Shown here in pieces: positions 23,063 through 34,587 of a DNA stretch of 64,000 bases. The first letter of the stretch is position 1. Each line of letters starts with the position of its first letter. Below the pieces are notes generated by a model, which did no database searches, was not told the DNA's origin, and saw nothing but the letters and a program-made list of their open reading frames with translations. The stretch spans positions 60,737 to 124,736 of the forward strand of contig FTLJ01000349.1 in NCBI GenBank assembly GCA_900155495.1, read 5' to 3'. A program made the position numbers and the translations under genes. Source of the DNA: Porogramme epimiltina. Taxonomy: Eukaryota > Basidiomycota > Agaricomycetes > Polyporales > Polyporaceae.

Positions 23063-24410
23063 TCACCACAGCAATTGGATATCCCCAAAAGGGTCTGTCG
23101 AGACTGAGTCTGCCGGAGTTCCTGAAGAAGTCGGTGGCACATCTCCACCCGCAGTGGATGAACCCCCCGGTCCGGTACTGTGGCTGCTCGAGGGCTCAGG
23201 GTCGTCGTCCGGAGAGAGAGCAGCGGTATGGTCCGTGGGGGTGGATTCCCGGTTGAGGCGGCTAGGCCTCCCGGATTTGCGCTCGCGCCTCCGCACGTTG
23301 ACCTTCACCCCTGAGCCCATGAGATGCTAACGTTTGGGTTCGTGGGTTTCGAGCCGGCGCGTAGGTCAAGTATAGAAAGGTCAGCCCCTGGTCCCGTGAA
23401 CACGGGAGTTCGGATGGGATGTGATCACCTGCGTCAAGTCGGTGGACACAGAGAGGCCCGGAAAACTCTTCGTGGCGTAGATTTGGAAAGACCCGCCCTT
23501 GCACTCGGCTAGGATTGGGTTCGGCTCGCATCCGCGGACTCTGTCGTGGATATGGAGGATACGGTATCGAAAGGCGAACCACCCCTCTCGCTTGACGGCG
23601 AGGTCCTGATGATCACACAACGCGTTTAGCACGTGCATACACATTACTTTATGAAACGTACCGAAAAGACGAAAACTGGTATAGAATGCCCCTCATACTC
23701 TACCAAAGAACACGCGATGAACTTTTCTCCAGCCAGGTACTCCATACATGGCCGCTCTAAAATAACACTATTGGCAGGAAGTTGGGCTGGAGAAAGAAGA
23801 GCAGGGTCAATTGGAGCCGCACGCCAACCTTCGACCGATGGATTCGAGGTGTCTCCCGAAGGCCATGGCGATATCAGGGAGTTTTGAATGACAGATGGTG
23901 TGTGAGATACTTGTTTCTGTGGTTGAGGTCCCGGAAGTGTTGAGACAGGCTGAGATGCGGGCAATAGGTCGACGTAACAGATAAGGGACATCGTAAAGAA
24001 TTGGCTGCAAAGGAAGATGTCATAAGGCGAGGTGCATATCACGAGGGTTGAACTCGAGGCTCAGCATTAACTTACTCGTGAAATACTATCTCCTCCTCAC
24101 ATTGTTGGGGCGTCCCTGCGTTCATCAGTTGAAATCCACGGGCCCGTGCAACCGGTGGGGGGTCTAGGGGTCGTTTGTCCCTGAATCCATATCTATAAAC
24201 CACATCAGAATGCAGCGTGATGGGTAGTGTTCAACGAGAGAACGTTCGAGAAATGGGCGTGATGACAGCAGTAACGCGAGCGAAAAATACGTACCTTCGA
24301 CCCCCTTGGGTCTTCTGCATCTCTTCAACTTCAAAGCGAACGGTGCGCCCCATAAGAGCGCCGGTCTCGAACGTGCACCATTGGCCAATAGCTCGGGAAG
24401 GGGCTGACAT
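23063..24410 (-). CDS. Velvet-domain regulator, copy 1
   Basis: This encodes a fungal velvet-domain transcription factor. The velvet fold resembles NF-kB, binds DNA, and in fungi couples development to secondary metabolism. Exons in order give RTVRFEVEEMQKTQGGRR, YGFRDKRPLDPPPVARARGF, MSLICYVDLLP, an inserted Ser/Pro loop of about 60 residues, MEYLAGEKFIACSLVEYEG, DLAVKREGWFAFRYRILHIH, ILAECKGGSFQIYATKSFPG, then HLMGSGVKVNVRRRERKSG and a Ser-rich acidic tail ending at TGA 23063-23065. The RPLDPPPV block, the FRYRI/D block and the KSFPGL block are velvet signatures. The start is chosen at the ATG 24408-24410, preceded by a likely leader intron; an upstream exon is possible. It is a paralogue of 30761-32360 with matching introns. 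It most resembles the VosA/VelB/VelC side of the family rather than VeA. Confidence 0.87.
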
Positions 24411-25288
24411 ATCGAATCGTGGGAGGTTCTGTGGGACACTATTCAATTACATTCAACTAGTTGATCTAGATCGCGGACGGAACAACGGGGACATTTGACC
24501 TAGAGAAATGTGCATACTCACGACGATAGCGAACGCTGGAACCCTTGGAGGAGGCAAGTCGATAAGAAACTGGGCAGTGACTGGTAGAGCGCAGAAAGAG
24601 AGATTGAGGAGCTGTAGCCGGAAGAAGAGGGCGTGACGATGGACCTTACCTACACGCTGCAAGTCAGATCCACTCCAAGATTGGGTTGTCGGCAGAGGAT
24701 GTTCTTACTTTGGACATTCACAACACCGACTTCCAACTCCAAGGTTCGCGTTCAGCTTTAAAGTTTGAGTTCTACCACAGGTTGCTCGGCTTTCAACTCA
24801 CCGCATCAGGACGCGGTCTTCGTACGACGCAAGAGGGTACATTAAACCGCGGCGACCTATAAGGTACGCCAAAGTCCACCGTGAGTTCGCCGGTCAGGAG
24901 AAAGCGGGTGCAAAGGTGAGTTTAGCTTCAGGTAGATCTTCGTCGGAAGCATCGATGACGAACGTGTATGTATCAAGAAGACGTACATCGACCCTTTCCG
25001 CTCGCGAAAACTATGACATCTTCATTCTTTCCTGTGATCGTAACCCCTAGATGGCATTCGCGCATCATCGGCAATTGGCATAAACCCAACAGCTGCCATG
25101 AGCTTCCAGTAAGTCCATAGGGCAACTAGGTATAGAGATAAAGTGCCACGATCTAGGTGCGTCGCCGAGATTAGTAAGGTGTAGACCGTGGTAGCAATGG
25201 GTTGCACTGCACTTACCTTGCCTAGTGTCGTAGTTCAACCATACAAGAGTAATGAATATATGGAATGTACGCTATATCATGAAGCGAC
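24411..25288. other. Velvet-1 upstream region
   Basis: The stretch probably holds the velvet-1 leader exon(s) and promoter. A GTGAGT donor after an open block at 24527-24590 suggests at least one upstream exon. A hydrophobic minus-strand block at 25022-25250, with a GTAAGT donor near 25214 and an acceptor near 25160 (YLVALWTYWKLMAAVGFMP), is open but unassigned. Confidence 0.35.
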
Positions 25289-25601
25289 CTAGTAGTAGTC
25301 CTTGTGGCCCAACACAGGAAACTTGGTGAAGGTGATCCTCTTTGGAGCGTCGCATCGATCGGGGTCTGAGGCTTGAGGCCCGGTGATGGGAGGCGTTCCC
25401 GACCATTGCATCAAGGCTGGAAGGCAATTGAGGCTATACAACAGTATTTGTCAAGCAGACCCTGCACCCGGATAGTTGAGAGGGCCACCAGGGATTACTA
25501 TGTCGGGGGGAGGATCAGCGGAGAACAGTCCGTTGAGCGCGGCGTGACGGAAGAAATGCCCAATTTGGATTTTGATCATCGGCGCTTTCGGCAACAGCCG
25601 A
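25289..25601 (-). CDS. Last two exons of an unidentified gene
   Basis: Two minus-strand exons join across a 51-nt GT-AG intron: 25468-25601 and 25289-25416. They read KAPMIKIQIGHFFRHAALNGL, a Pro-rich DPPPDIVIPGGPLNYPALMQW, then SGTPPITGPQASDP, RITFTKFPVLGHKDYY and a TAG stop at 25289-25291. Lengths and phases agree (134 and 128 nt). The donor is weak (GTGCAG). The 5' exons are not resolved. A hydrophobic minus-strand segment near 25.95-26.03 kb (YISLLSLYLAHTLYHLC) could be part of the same gene or chance. I do not recognise the family, and a degraded gene cannot be excluded. Confidence 0.37.
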
Positions 25602-26179
25602 CTGTTCAATATTCAATACATGTTCAAACTCCAACTCGAGTTGCTCCACTACTACCAGGACTGTTCGGAGACCCAGGATAGGTGGTATCAGGGCGCTTTT
25701 GCCTGGGCCCCATAACATGTAGCAGGCAGCCCATCCGTGCTTTCAAGTAAAACACCAATACGACGGGCTTTTGATCGATCTAGAACGGACTCGAATATGA
25801 CGTCATCGGTAGGCTACTACGCGTATGTGCTTGAGCACCGTAGGCCGATCGAGACTCGACGATCACGCTTCGGTGCGGTCGAGGGCATAACGACCTTGTG
25901 GGATAACGCTGCTACCCGGGAGTAACACAAATGATAGAGAGTGTGTGCAAGGTACAAGCTCAAAAGGCTGATATACCCGAAAAATGCTATACGATATGTG
26001 CGAGGTACGTGTAGGGACGTGGACAATGAGGACAGTGTGTGCACAAATATGGATGCGGCTTAAGCCATCTATGATACTTTGATTAAGGGTCGTGATAGTC
26101 CGAAACGGATATCCAGAGAAGATAATCCTACACCTCGTCCGACGTAGACCAACCCACTAGGATCGAGAGGCTCTGCGGC

Positions 26180-28041
26180 TTACGCCGACTCAACGCCCAC
26201 TTGCTCCTTCTCCTTCACGGACGCCGCAGTGGACGCTGGGGGCTTGTGCGGCGCGTTTCCTGAGGGCGCGAACTTGCTCCGGCGGCGGAGATGGTGGCCG
26301 TAACGGCGGAGGACGAACGGGATGGGCGTCATGAGGAGCGCGAGGCAGCCCAGGAGGGTCGAGGCCCAGCGCGGGTTGAGCTGCTCGTACATCTGCGTCG
26401 CGAAGAGTGGGAAGCCCGCGCCGAAGAGCGAGCGGACGACGGTCATCGCTGAGAGCGCGCTCGCGGCGACGAAGAGGTACGCGTCGATGGTGTAGTTGAA
26501 TAGGCCGAGGAAGAGGAAGACGATCGCGACGCCCATCGGGATCCCCGAGGCGAGCGGGGCCCAGTACGAGACGGAGGGGAATGACGTCCACCCGAACCAG
26601 AAGAAAGAGATCGTGTAGAGCGGCGCGGCCCACAGGCAGATCTCGAGGCGGTACTCCGGCGGGACGGGGTGAGGCGCGAACTCCTTCATGAGGACCTGGT
26701 AGCGGGGGTTGAAGATGACGAGGTAGATGACGACGCCGATGACACCGCCAATGAAGATGGGGAGGTAGGTAAGCCCCGTGATGCCCTCGTTGAAGCCGTG
26801 GCCCAAAGTGTAAACGATAGGATACGCCTCGAAGAGGAGGTACATTACGCCGTAAACGAACTAATAAGAACATAGTTAGTATGCGCCAGTATTTCGCGAA
26901 GCGGCGTCACTTACACTCATGTACAGCGTAATGGCAATAAGCATGGGTTCCCGGGAGAGCACAACGAACGGACGAGCAAGGACGTGTCGGATGTGAGGGA
27001 AGAGGTCCAACTGATTCCTCTCGAGAGGAGCCCAATAGCGATCGTCGCCGGTGTCTTTGCGAAGTTTACGGGCACGCTTAACGAGGAGGACCGGACTATA
27101 GACTGGTCAGAAGGATACGGAGCTTGAGGACTTGTGAGACTCACGCATAGGTCTCAGGCAGCGCAACAACTACCGCAATGAGACATACTCCCGAGAAGAT
27201 AGCTTGTACCCAAAAGACCCAATGCCATGAAAGACCCGCGACGCTCATGAAGCCGCTCACCGTGGGTCCCAAGGAAGGACCCGCGAAGGGTGCGAGAGTG
27301 AACAACGCCAAAGCTTTCCCTCGAGTATCGGCATCCCAAATGTCAGAGATCACGGCACTGTGAAATACGTCAGGAAGGGATCTACAGAAGCATGGAAGAC
27401 GTTACGTACCCGCTGTTAGCCAGGGGTGCAGCTGCGAAAGTGCCGCCCAGAAAGCGGAAGATCAGAAGGGACGCTGTATTCGGCGCCACTGCGCATCCGA
27501 TCTGGAACGCGGTGTACACGACAAAGCTCCCGATGAATATGGGTCTACGGCCAACTTGCTCCGATAACGGGCCCCAAACGAGAGGTCCTACGCAATATCC
27601 GGCAACGAAGAGTGCGATCGTCAATGTAGCGACTTCTGTGCTGAGATGGAAGTGGGGGATGAGTTGTGTGATGATGCCCGATGGTGCGGAAGACGTGAAC
27701 GTCCTGCAGGTCTCGGTTAGGATGTCTACATGTCAGTTGACAAAAACGGATTAGACGTACGCATTGAGCACCAGCACAGCAGACAACATCGTGATGAACC
27801 AACGATACGATCTCGCCCACGCTTTTGGGTTGTCAGAATCATCGGGTCCCATCACAACCTCGAACGAGTTTTCGGGTTTCTCTCCTGGGGCAGGGCCGAA
27901 AGCTTCGTGTTCGAATTCCAAGTTGATGTCCTCGTGATCATCGGCCTGTCCAGGCTGCTCGACGAAGGTCGGTGTTCGTGAGCTCATCACTGTAGCTACT
28001 GAGCCTTGTGGCTTGCTGTCCGAGCGGGGGAGGGCAACCAT
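26180..28041 (-). CDS. MFS transporter, DHA1-type multidrug/polyamine exporter
   Basis: This encodes a 12-helix proton antiporter of the major facilitator superfamily. The start ATG at 28039-28041 gives a polar N-terminus of about 75 residues ending DDSDNPKAWARSYRW, the typical lead-in of fungal drug:H+ antiporters. Later exons include LTIALFVAGYCVGPLVWGPL, the loop 2-3 signature LSEQVGRRPIF, FRFLGGTFAAAPLANSG (motif C region), then DIWDADTRGKALALFTLAPF and FWVQAIFSGVCLI. A central cytosolic loop (PVLLVKRARKLRKDTGDDRY) and six more helices follow, ending with a Lys/Glu tail and TAA at 26180-26182. It is similar to fungal exporters of the Flu1/Tpo1 group; the cargo is unknown. Five exons keep frame. 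It sits between the two velvet genes on the same strand, so it is a candidate target of one of them (inference). Confidence 0.94.
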
Positions 28042-30760
28042 GGCGAAGGAACGGCCACGGGGCGTAGGGGGCGTCGAAGGAAAAGGGGTGGGGGGAAAGA
28101 AAGTCGACGGCGGGAAAAGCGTGGGTCTTGTTGGCCCGACATGAAGGATATATAGTACCGAGGGGAGGGAGATTTGTGTTGATTAGTGGGGCGTCCGAGG
28201 CTCGTTGTTGAGGCGTTAGCCGCGAGGGACGCATTGGCGTCAGCGGACCTGCGTAATTGCGCTCTGGAGTGAACGGCCATAGGATTACGCATCATTCCCG
28301 CGGACATTTGCCTGTTTCGGACATCCGCGTCTCCGGCCGGAAAACCCCTGAATGGTCCCGAAATTCACTCTGAGGTAGCGATGGATGCAAGTTGTGCGTA
28401 CCATAAGTTGCGTTCTATTGCAGTATAGCTGCGGGTATGTTGCCGTGAGTGAAAAGGGAAACAGTCCACAAGAGCGACGGCAACGAATTCATGATCAAAG
28501 TCATGTCCGGCTCGGAGTAGTGAGGGGCAACACTGCCACCCGCTAGGGCGACAGTGGCTGCGTTTGACCCCGGTGCGACGCCATCGGCTCCGGATGAGGC
28601 CCGGGCGCGCGGCTCCGGGTCGTAGCTTATTATTTCACTGTTCAGCTGGTTCATTTCGCCGTTGCGCATGTGATGCCGAGGGAACGCGTATGCTCACCCT
28701 GACCAACCCACTCCGTCGCCACGTAGTTACATACGCGAGGAAGCGAGCCTGAGGGAACTCCACGCGAGTTATCATATACCCTTCCCGTACTACTAAGTAG
28801 TGAACTCCCAGAATGACCGGTGGGAAGAGGCGAATGCTCGCGCGGGGCGAGCACAAGGGTAAAAGAGCTCGGTCCTTCCAGATCTTGAATTATGACTTCC
28901 GGTGTTTCACTGCGTGTGCCCGCCTCGTGCAACGGTTGTCTAGGCTAGTGTGTTAGCAGTCGGGGCCAAACAGATTGGTCAGCAAGGTAAAGTGTCGCTA
29001 CGGATCGCGAGCACCGACTTGTCGGAGACTCGTCGAGACAGAAGAGAAAGTGTGACTAGGCGCCCTGGCAGGTTGCCCCGTCTTCCATAAGGGATATTAC
29101 GTAATGCGAGGCACTCCCTGGCGTCGGTCTCAGGTGTCAGTTGTTTGATACTTTTTTCTTCTACCGTCGTTTCGCGTCGCGACACGATTGAACACAGCCA
29201 GACGCAGCCAGAAAGCCTGGTGCACAGCGAGTCAGGACGTCGCACCCCGCCGTGCAGATCGGAGCCTTGAATATCCCCTTACACAGTCCTCGTTCGCTCT
29301 TGTCGTGCGGTCTCAGGTTTGTGATATGTAAGACCTAGAGGCACGGTGATGTCCTAAATGCGTATATGCCGTGGTCTATAGAGCATCCTCACATCTACCA
29401 AGTACACTTCATTATTAAGCCCTGTCGCCCGCTCCGCCAGACTCGCATGTTTCGTACTATGTAATCCACAAATACATTAGGTTCACCAGAACACCGAGCA
29501 TCTCTAACCGCGAGGTCACACAGAGGCTGGCTCTAGTGAGCATTAATCACTGCAAGATGCAATCTATTCACTGTTGACAGGTGCGTACGTAAACGAGCGA
29601 GTGGAGCAAGAGGAGACGATAAGTGCGCGAGGCAGGTATGTACGAGAAAGACGACTTGAAGGAGACAAAGAAGGGGGGTATGATGCACGCCGTGAAGAGG
29701 GGGCGGAGAGAAGGATAAGGGGGGTGATGCTTGAACGGAGATGAACATCCCTCCACAAGGCAGAGGGTCATCACGGGGATGGGACGAAGCGGCAAGAGAA
29801 AGAAAAGAGACGCGCCGTTAGGCATGAAGCACCGGCAGCGACAGCGGTGCTGCACATAAAGATACATAGACAAAGAATCTGGACGCTTGGGCAGAGGCTG
29901 GGCGCATACAGTAGGGAGAGTGAGACGTACTAGCACTTGCCAGCGGTAAAGTTCCCGCTGGAGTCCTCCAAGTCATTTTTCTTCTCGGATTCTGTAGCGC
30001 GGGTAGTTTAATATGTTCATGAAGAGCCCTTGGTAGGGGGTGAATCCTGCTGCGGTACAAACACCGGCGGGGGAGCTTGGAGGTACCGCGGAGTGGAGCC
30101 TGTGTGTGACAAGAGAGAAACTGTGGGTGGCGGGGGGCGACGGGGAAGAATACAGGGAAAGACGATGCGACGAAGGAGAGAAATGCCACTAAGATGAGAG
30201 GTTTCCAGGAAGGAGGGAGAAGAAGAAAGACACAAAGCTAAGGGCAGGGTGCAAAGATATCACTACGAGGTTCAAAATTAGCGCCCACAGTAGGCTTTGA
30301 CTCGGATATTCAGATATGGCCCGCCGACTATGTGCAAGGCTTACGGCCGACTCCTTCCACGCTGACTCGACTGGGGCGCCAGTAGATCGACACCTGTTCC
30401 TTTCAAAACGAGTCTAACAGAGCAGAACTCTCCGAGACGATCAACTCCATGTACACTCACTACAGAGAACTATTACGCATGGTCCGACAGGGATCGGATA
30501 GTGGCGTGCAGTGTGCTATAACATATCCATTCAAGAAATGTACGATTGTGACAACAGTGAACACGAGGAGCAGGTAGTTGGGTAATAGCGGGTACGGAAA
30601 GTGTGAGTTGGGCTAGTAGACAGCATATACATATGCACAAACACGGCACGGGGTCCATTGCTGAAAACCGTGTACACAAGCACGGTGGAGAGGAAGACCG
30701 TCCAGACCGCGACGCTCCGCATCGAGTCCGGGCGCGGGGGCGATGCCGGGCGGAGGAGAA
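28042..30760. other. Long spacer, no assigned gene
   Basis: About 2.7 kb lie between the MFS start and the stop of the second velvet gene. The 300 bases upstream of the MFS gene are its promoter. Between about 29.5 and 30.25 kb the minus strand is strongly pyrimidine-rich (CT tracts with an acceptor-like site near 29990), which resembles a promoter and spliced leader, but no convincing coding exon follows. I assign no gene. Confidence 0.45.
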
Positions 30761-32360
30761 TCAGGTCGTGTCCTGCCACCCGGAAGGCGGCGGTCCCCCG
30801 AAGTCGAACCCCGATATCCCGCCCTGGCTCTCGAACCACGACACGAGCGCGGGCGGCAATGCCGGCCCCGACGACGCAGGTAGGAGGGGCGGCAGCGAGA
30901 ACCTCGTGGGAGCCACGGCGGGCACAGCGTGCTGGTTGCACGCCGTACTTGACGAGCTCGCGGTGCTCGAGCCGCCGAGAGCGGAAAGCGGAGAGTTGGG
31001 CCAGAGCGCGCACGAGGATAGCGTCGACGAGGTGCCGCTGGAGCTAGGCACGTCGCTATCGTGCTCTGGCTCGGTGCTGTAGTCGTTGTGGTAGCTGTGG
31101 TTCGACGTGGAGGAAGAAGCGCTGTGGACGCGCTTTGTGCTCTTGCGCTCGTGGCGGCGTGCATTGAGGCGGAAGCCGGAGCGCATGAGGTGCTGCATAC
31201 AAGGTATGGCGTGTCAGAGCTGCTCGTAGATGCCACGCGAAGAGGTTCTTGCGTACCATGGTGAGATTGGTTGATGGACGGAGTCCTGGAAAGGCCTTTG
31301 TCGAGAATACTTCAAATGAGCCGCCCCGGCACTCGGCGAGCACGGGGCATGAGCTGCGAACGTCGGGGAAGGATTGGTTGTAGATGTCGAAGACGCGGTA
31401 CCGCAGCTCAAACCGTCCTTCATTTCTTACGGCAATATCCTGTGAAAATAAAAAAAGAGCGTTAGCAGAGGTAAGCGGTCGAATTACGTAGCGCGGAACG
31501 GCGCACCGAGAAGATGAACATCGCCCGTTTGGTACCCTCGTAGTCCGTGAGCGAGCATTGGGCGAACCGTTCTCCAGCGAGGTGTTGTGTGCACATAAAC
31601 GAGAATTTTGAGGCCGTGGGAGTCCGCGTCCCCTTACTCGTCCCCATATGCTGTGAGAACATCATCGACGAGCTTCGTGAGTCCACAGGAAGACTGCGTG
31701 GAGGTGAATTTCGAGTAAATCCATGAGGAGAGTGAGAGAGGGAGGAAGAGGCCGGGAACGAAGTGTTTTGGCCTGTGGGAAGTTCGACTGCCGGCTGCAA
31801 TTTGGACTGCTGAACTGAGGGTCGTGCTTCCAAGCTCCGAGTGGTGGTGTTGGCGGCGGTAGTAAAGAGGTCCACGTAGCATATGAATCCGTACGTCGTG
31901 AGATTACTAGGAGGTCAACGTGAGTTTCACATGGTGCACTGGAATACGTAACCATACTCATGGAACTCCACTTCCTTCTCGACTTGCTGGGGCGTACCTG
32001 AATGTAGTAATTCGAATATTCTGAGACGGGCCACAGGCGGTGGGTCGAGGGCTCGCTTGTCCTTGAAACCATACCTGCCGAGGTTGTGGTCTCAATAAGC
32101 TAGACGCATGGGGAATAGAAAGAATGGCGACTCCTCGTGCCGGTACGCACCGGCGTCCAACGTCTGCTTTTTGCACCTCCTCTAGACTGACACGGATACA
32201 ACGGCCAACGAAGGGGCCGGCCACCGGAGTGAACCATCCGCCGAGCACCGGTCCCGTGGGCGTACTCGTCTGAATAAAATGGCTGAGACAGAGACAGGGG
32301 AGAGAGAGGATGTGGCCCATGACGGTAAAATGGGACGCTCACGGCGAAGCTCGCGTCCAT
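30761..32360 (-). CDS. Velvet-domain regulator, copy 2
   Basis: This is a second velvet-family regulator, starting at ATG 32358-32360 with a first exon of only about six codons. Exons then give GPFVGRCIRVSLEEVQKADV, YGFKDKRALDPPPVARLRIF, a segment through VEKEVEFH, LTTYGFICYVDLF, a long Ser/Thr/Pro loop (about 75 residues, longer than in copy 1), DIAVRNEGRFELRYRVFDIY, VLAECRGGSFEVFSTKAFPG and HLMRSGFRLNARRHERKS. A Ser/Ala-rich tail of over 120 residues ends at TGA 30761-30763. Intron positions match copy 1, for example just before D(I/L)AV and just before HLM. The family acts as homo- or heterodimers in nuclei; whether the two copies pair is unknown. Confidence 0.9.
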
Positions 32361-33228
32361 CGATTGCGATGGATTTCTGACGGGTGGCTGAAGGCGGGAG
32401 GAGGTAAGGGGCGGGAATAGGTGGGCGAAAAGATGGGACGAGACGTATGCTCACCAATAGACAGCCGGGGCAGGACAAGGGGTTCAAGGAAGGACTTTGG
32501 CGGTATTGATATATACATGCTAAGATTAATGTTAGCACCTGTACGGCCTTACATTGAGTCGTCCAGCCCGCGCCGTCTTCCTGGTCTTGAGAGCCTAGCT
32601 AGGAATCGAACAGCGGCGGCGGCGGTGGCACTGGGTACCTTGCATGTCCGAGTCGGCCGTAAACCCCATGCCCAAACAGCGCCAGACTTGCTTGTCCGCG
32701 CTGCTCGTTTTCTTGCCTGCGCCGCGACGGGTGGAGGCTAATCAAAGTCTGTGTGCCAGAGGAATTAGTCAAATTGCCCCATCCAGCGGTCCCCGAGCGA
32801 CTCACCTGACCGTACGGCGCGGGGGGCAGGCACATTCACCACGTCCACCGCCGCCCCGCAACGTTGAGCAAAGGTTTGAACGTTCAAGCCCCGAGGCCCG
32901 AGCTCCGTAATTGGAAGACCCGAAGACCGCTTTGACAGAACTACGATCCCACGCGTGCCGTACGCGCGTCATGACCACCTCATGCGCCCCACAAATTACC
33001 CATTTGGACCGGCGCAACTTACTGAGTATGCCGTTTGTCGACCTGAGAGGTTCTGGGCCCGCGGTGCGCGAACCCAGTCAGCCCCCCCTTTCTCAGTAAG
33101 GCCGTGCTTCTGCCGGCAGAAAAGAAGCCTCAGACATGGCGCTCGCTCTAGATGTGATGAGAAAATGGAATAGAACTACACTAGTCGTACAAGGGGCCGG
33201 GCGCGATGATCTAACGAGATACAATAAG
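32361..33228. other. Velvet-2 upstream region
   Basis: The spacer holds the velvet-2 promoter and the 3' region of histone H3. A polar, Pro-rich minus-strand frame runs from 32361 to about 32540 without clear coding support; it may be leader sequence. No gene is assigned. Confidence 0.5.
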
Positions 33229-33760
<532 letters not shown>

Positions 33761-34155
33761 TGCTAATTGTGTGGTGGTGTGAAAAGTGGGGAGTGTGGGG
33801 AGTGTGGGTAGGCTTTGATGAAGGCGAGACGGGCGAGTGCACTTTGCGGATAAGGGGACATGGTGGGGCAGCGGCAAAGGTACTTATATTCCGTCAGGCG
33901 CCCACCGCGCGACGCGTCGAGAAGGCACGTGATGAGCGCGCTAAGGGTTGATGGCGTTCAACAAAATAAGGTTTGAGGCACGTGAGTAGACGCGTCCTGT
34001 TGTCCGCCGGGCGCCAGTGCGATATAAGTACTCCGGCTGCTGCCGTCTCTGTCCCTCCACTCATCCAACACACTCTCGCCTTCGCCGCCTTCGTCGCGCC
34101 GCTCAAACACACTTCGCGTTTTCGCACCCCTCAAACAACTTACCAACTCACAAAC
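33761..34155. promoter_or_regulatory. Bidirectional H3-H4 promoter with mirrored modules
   Basis: The two histone start codons are 395 bp apart. A module GGGCGCC plus 6-8 nt plus ATATAAGTAC occurs twice in opposite orientation: 34009-34031 towards H4 and 33880-33903 (complement) towards H3, about 120 and 125 nt from the ATGs. Between them lie two ACGCGT boxes (33912-33917 and 33990-33995), the core of the MluI cell-cycle box bound by the fungal G1/S factor MBF, and two GGCACGTGA sites (33924-33932 and 33977-33985) containing the CACGTG palindrome. The order is module, ACGCGT, CACGTG, CACGTG, ACGCGT, module. S-phase control is inferred. Confidence 0.75.

Positions 34156-34587
<432 letters not shown>

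Noticed and set aside
25950..26030. Hydrophobic segment resembling part of a wax-synthase-type membrane protein
   Set aside because: Only one short segment matches the impression; the downstream signature residues of that family were not found.
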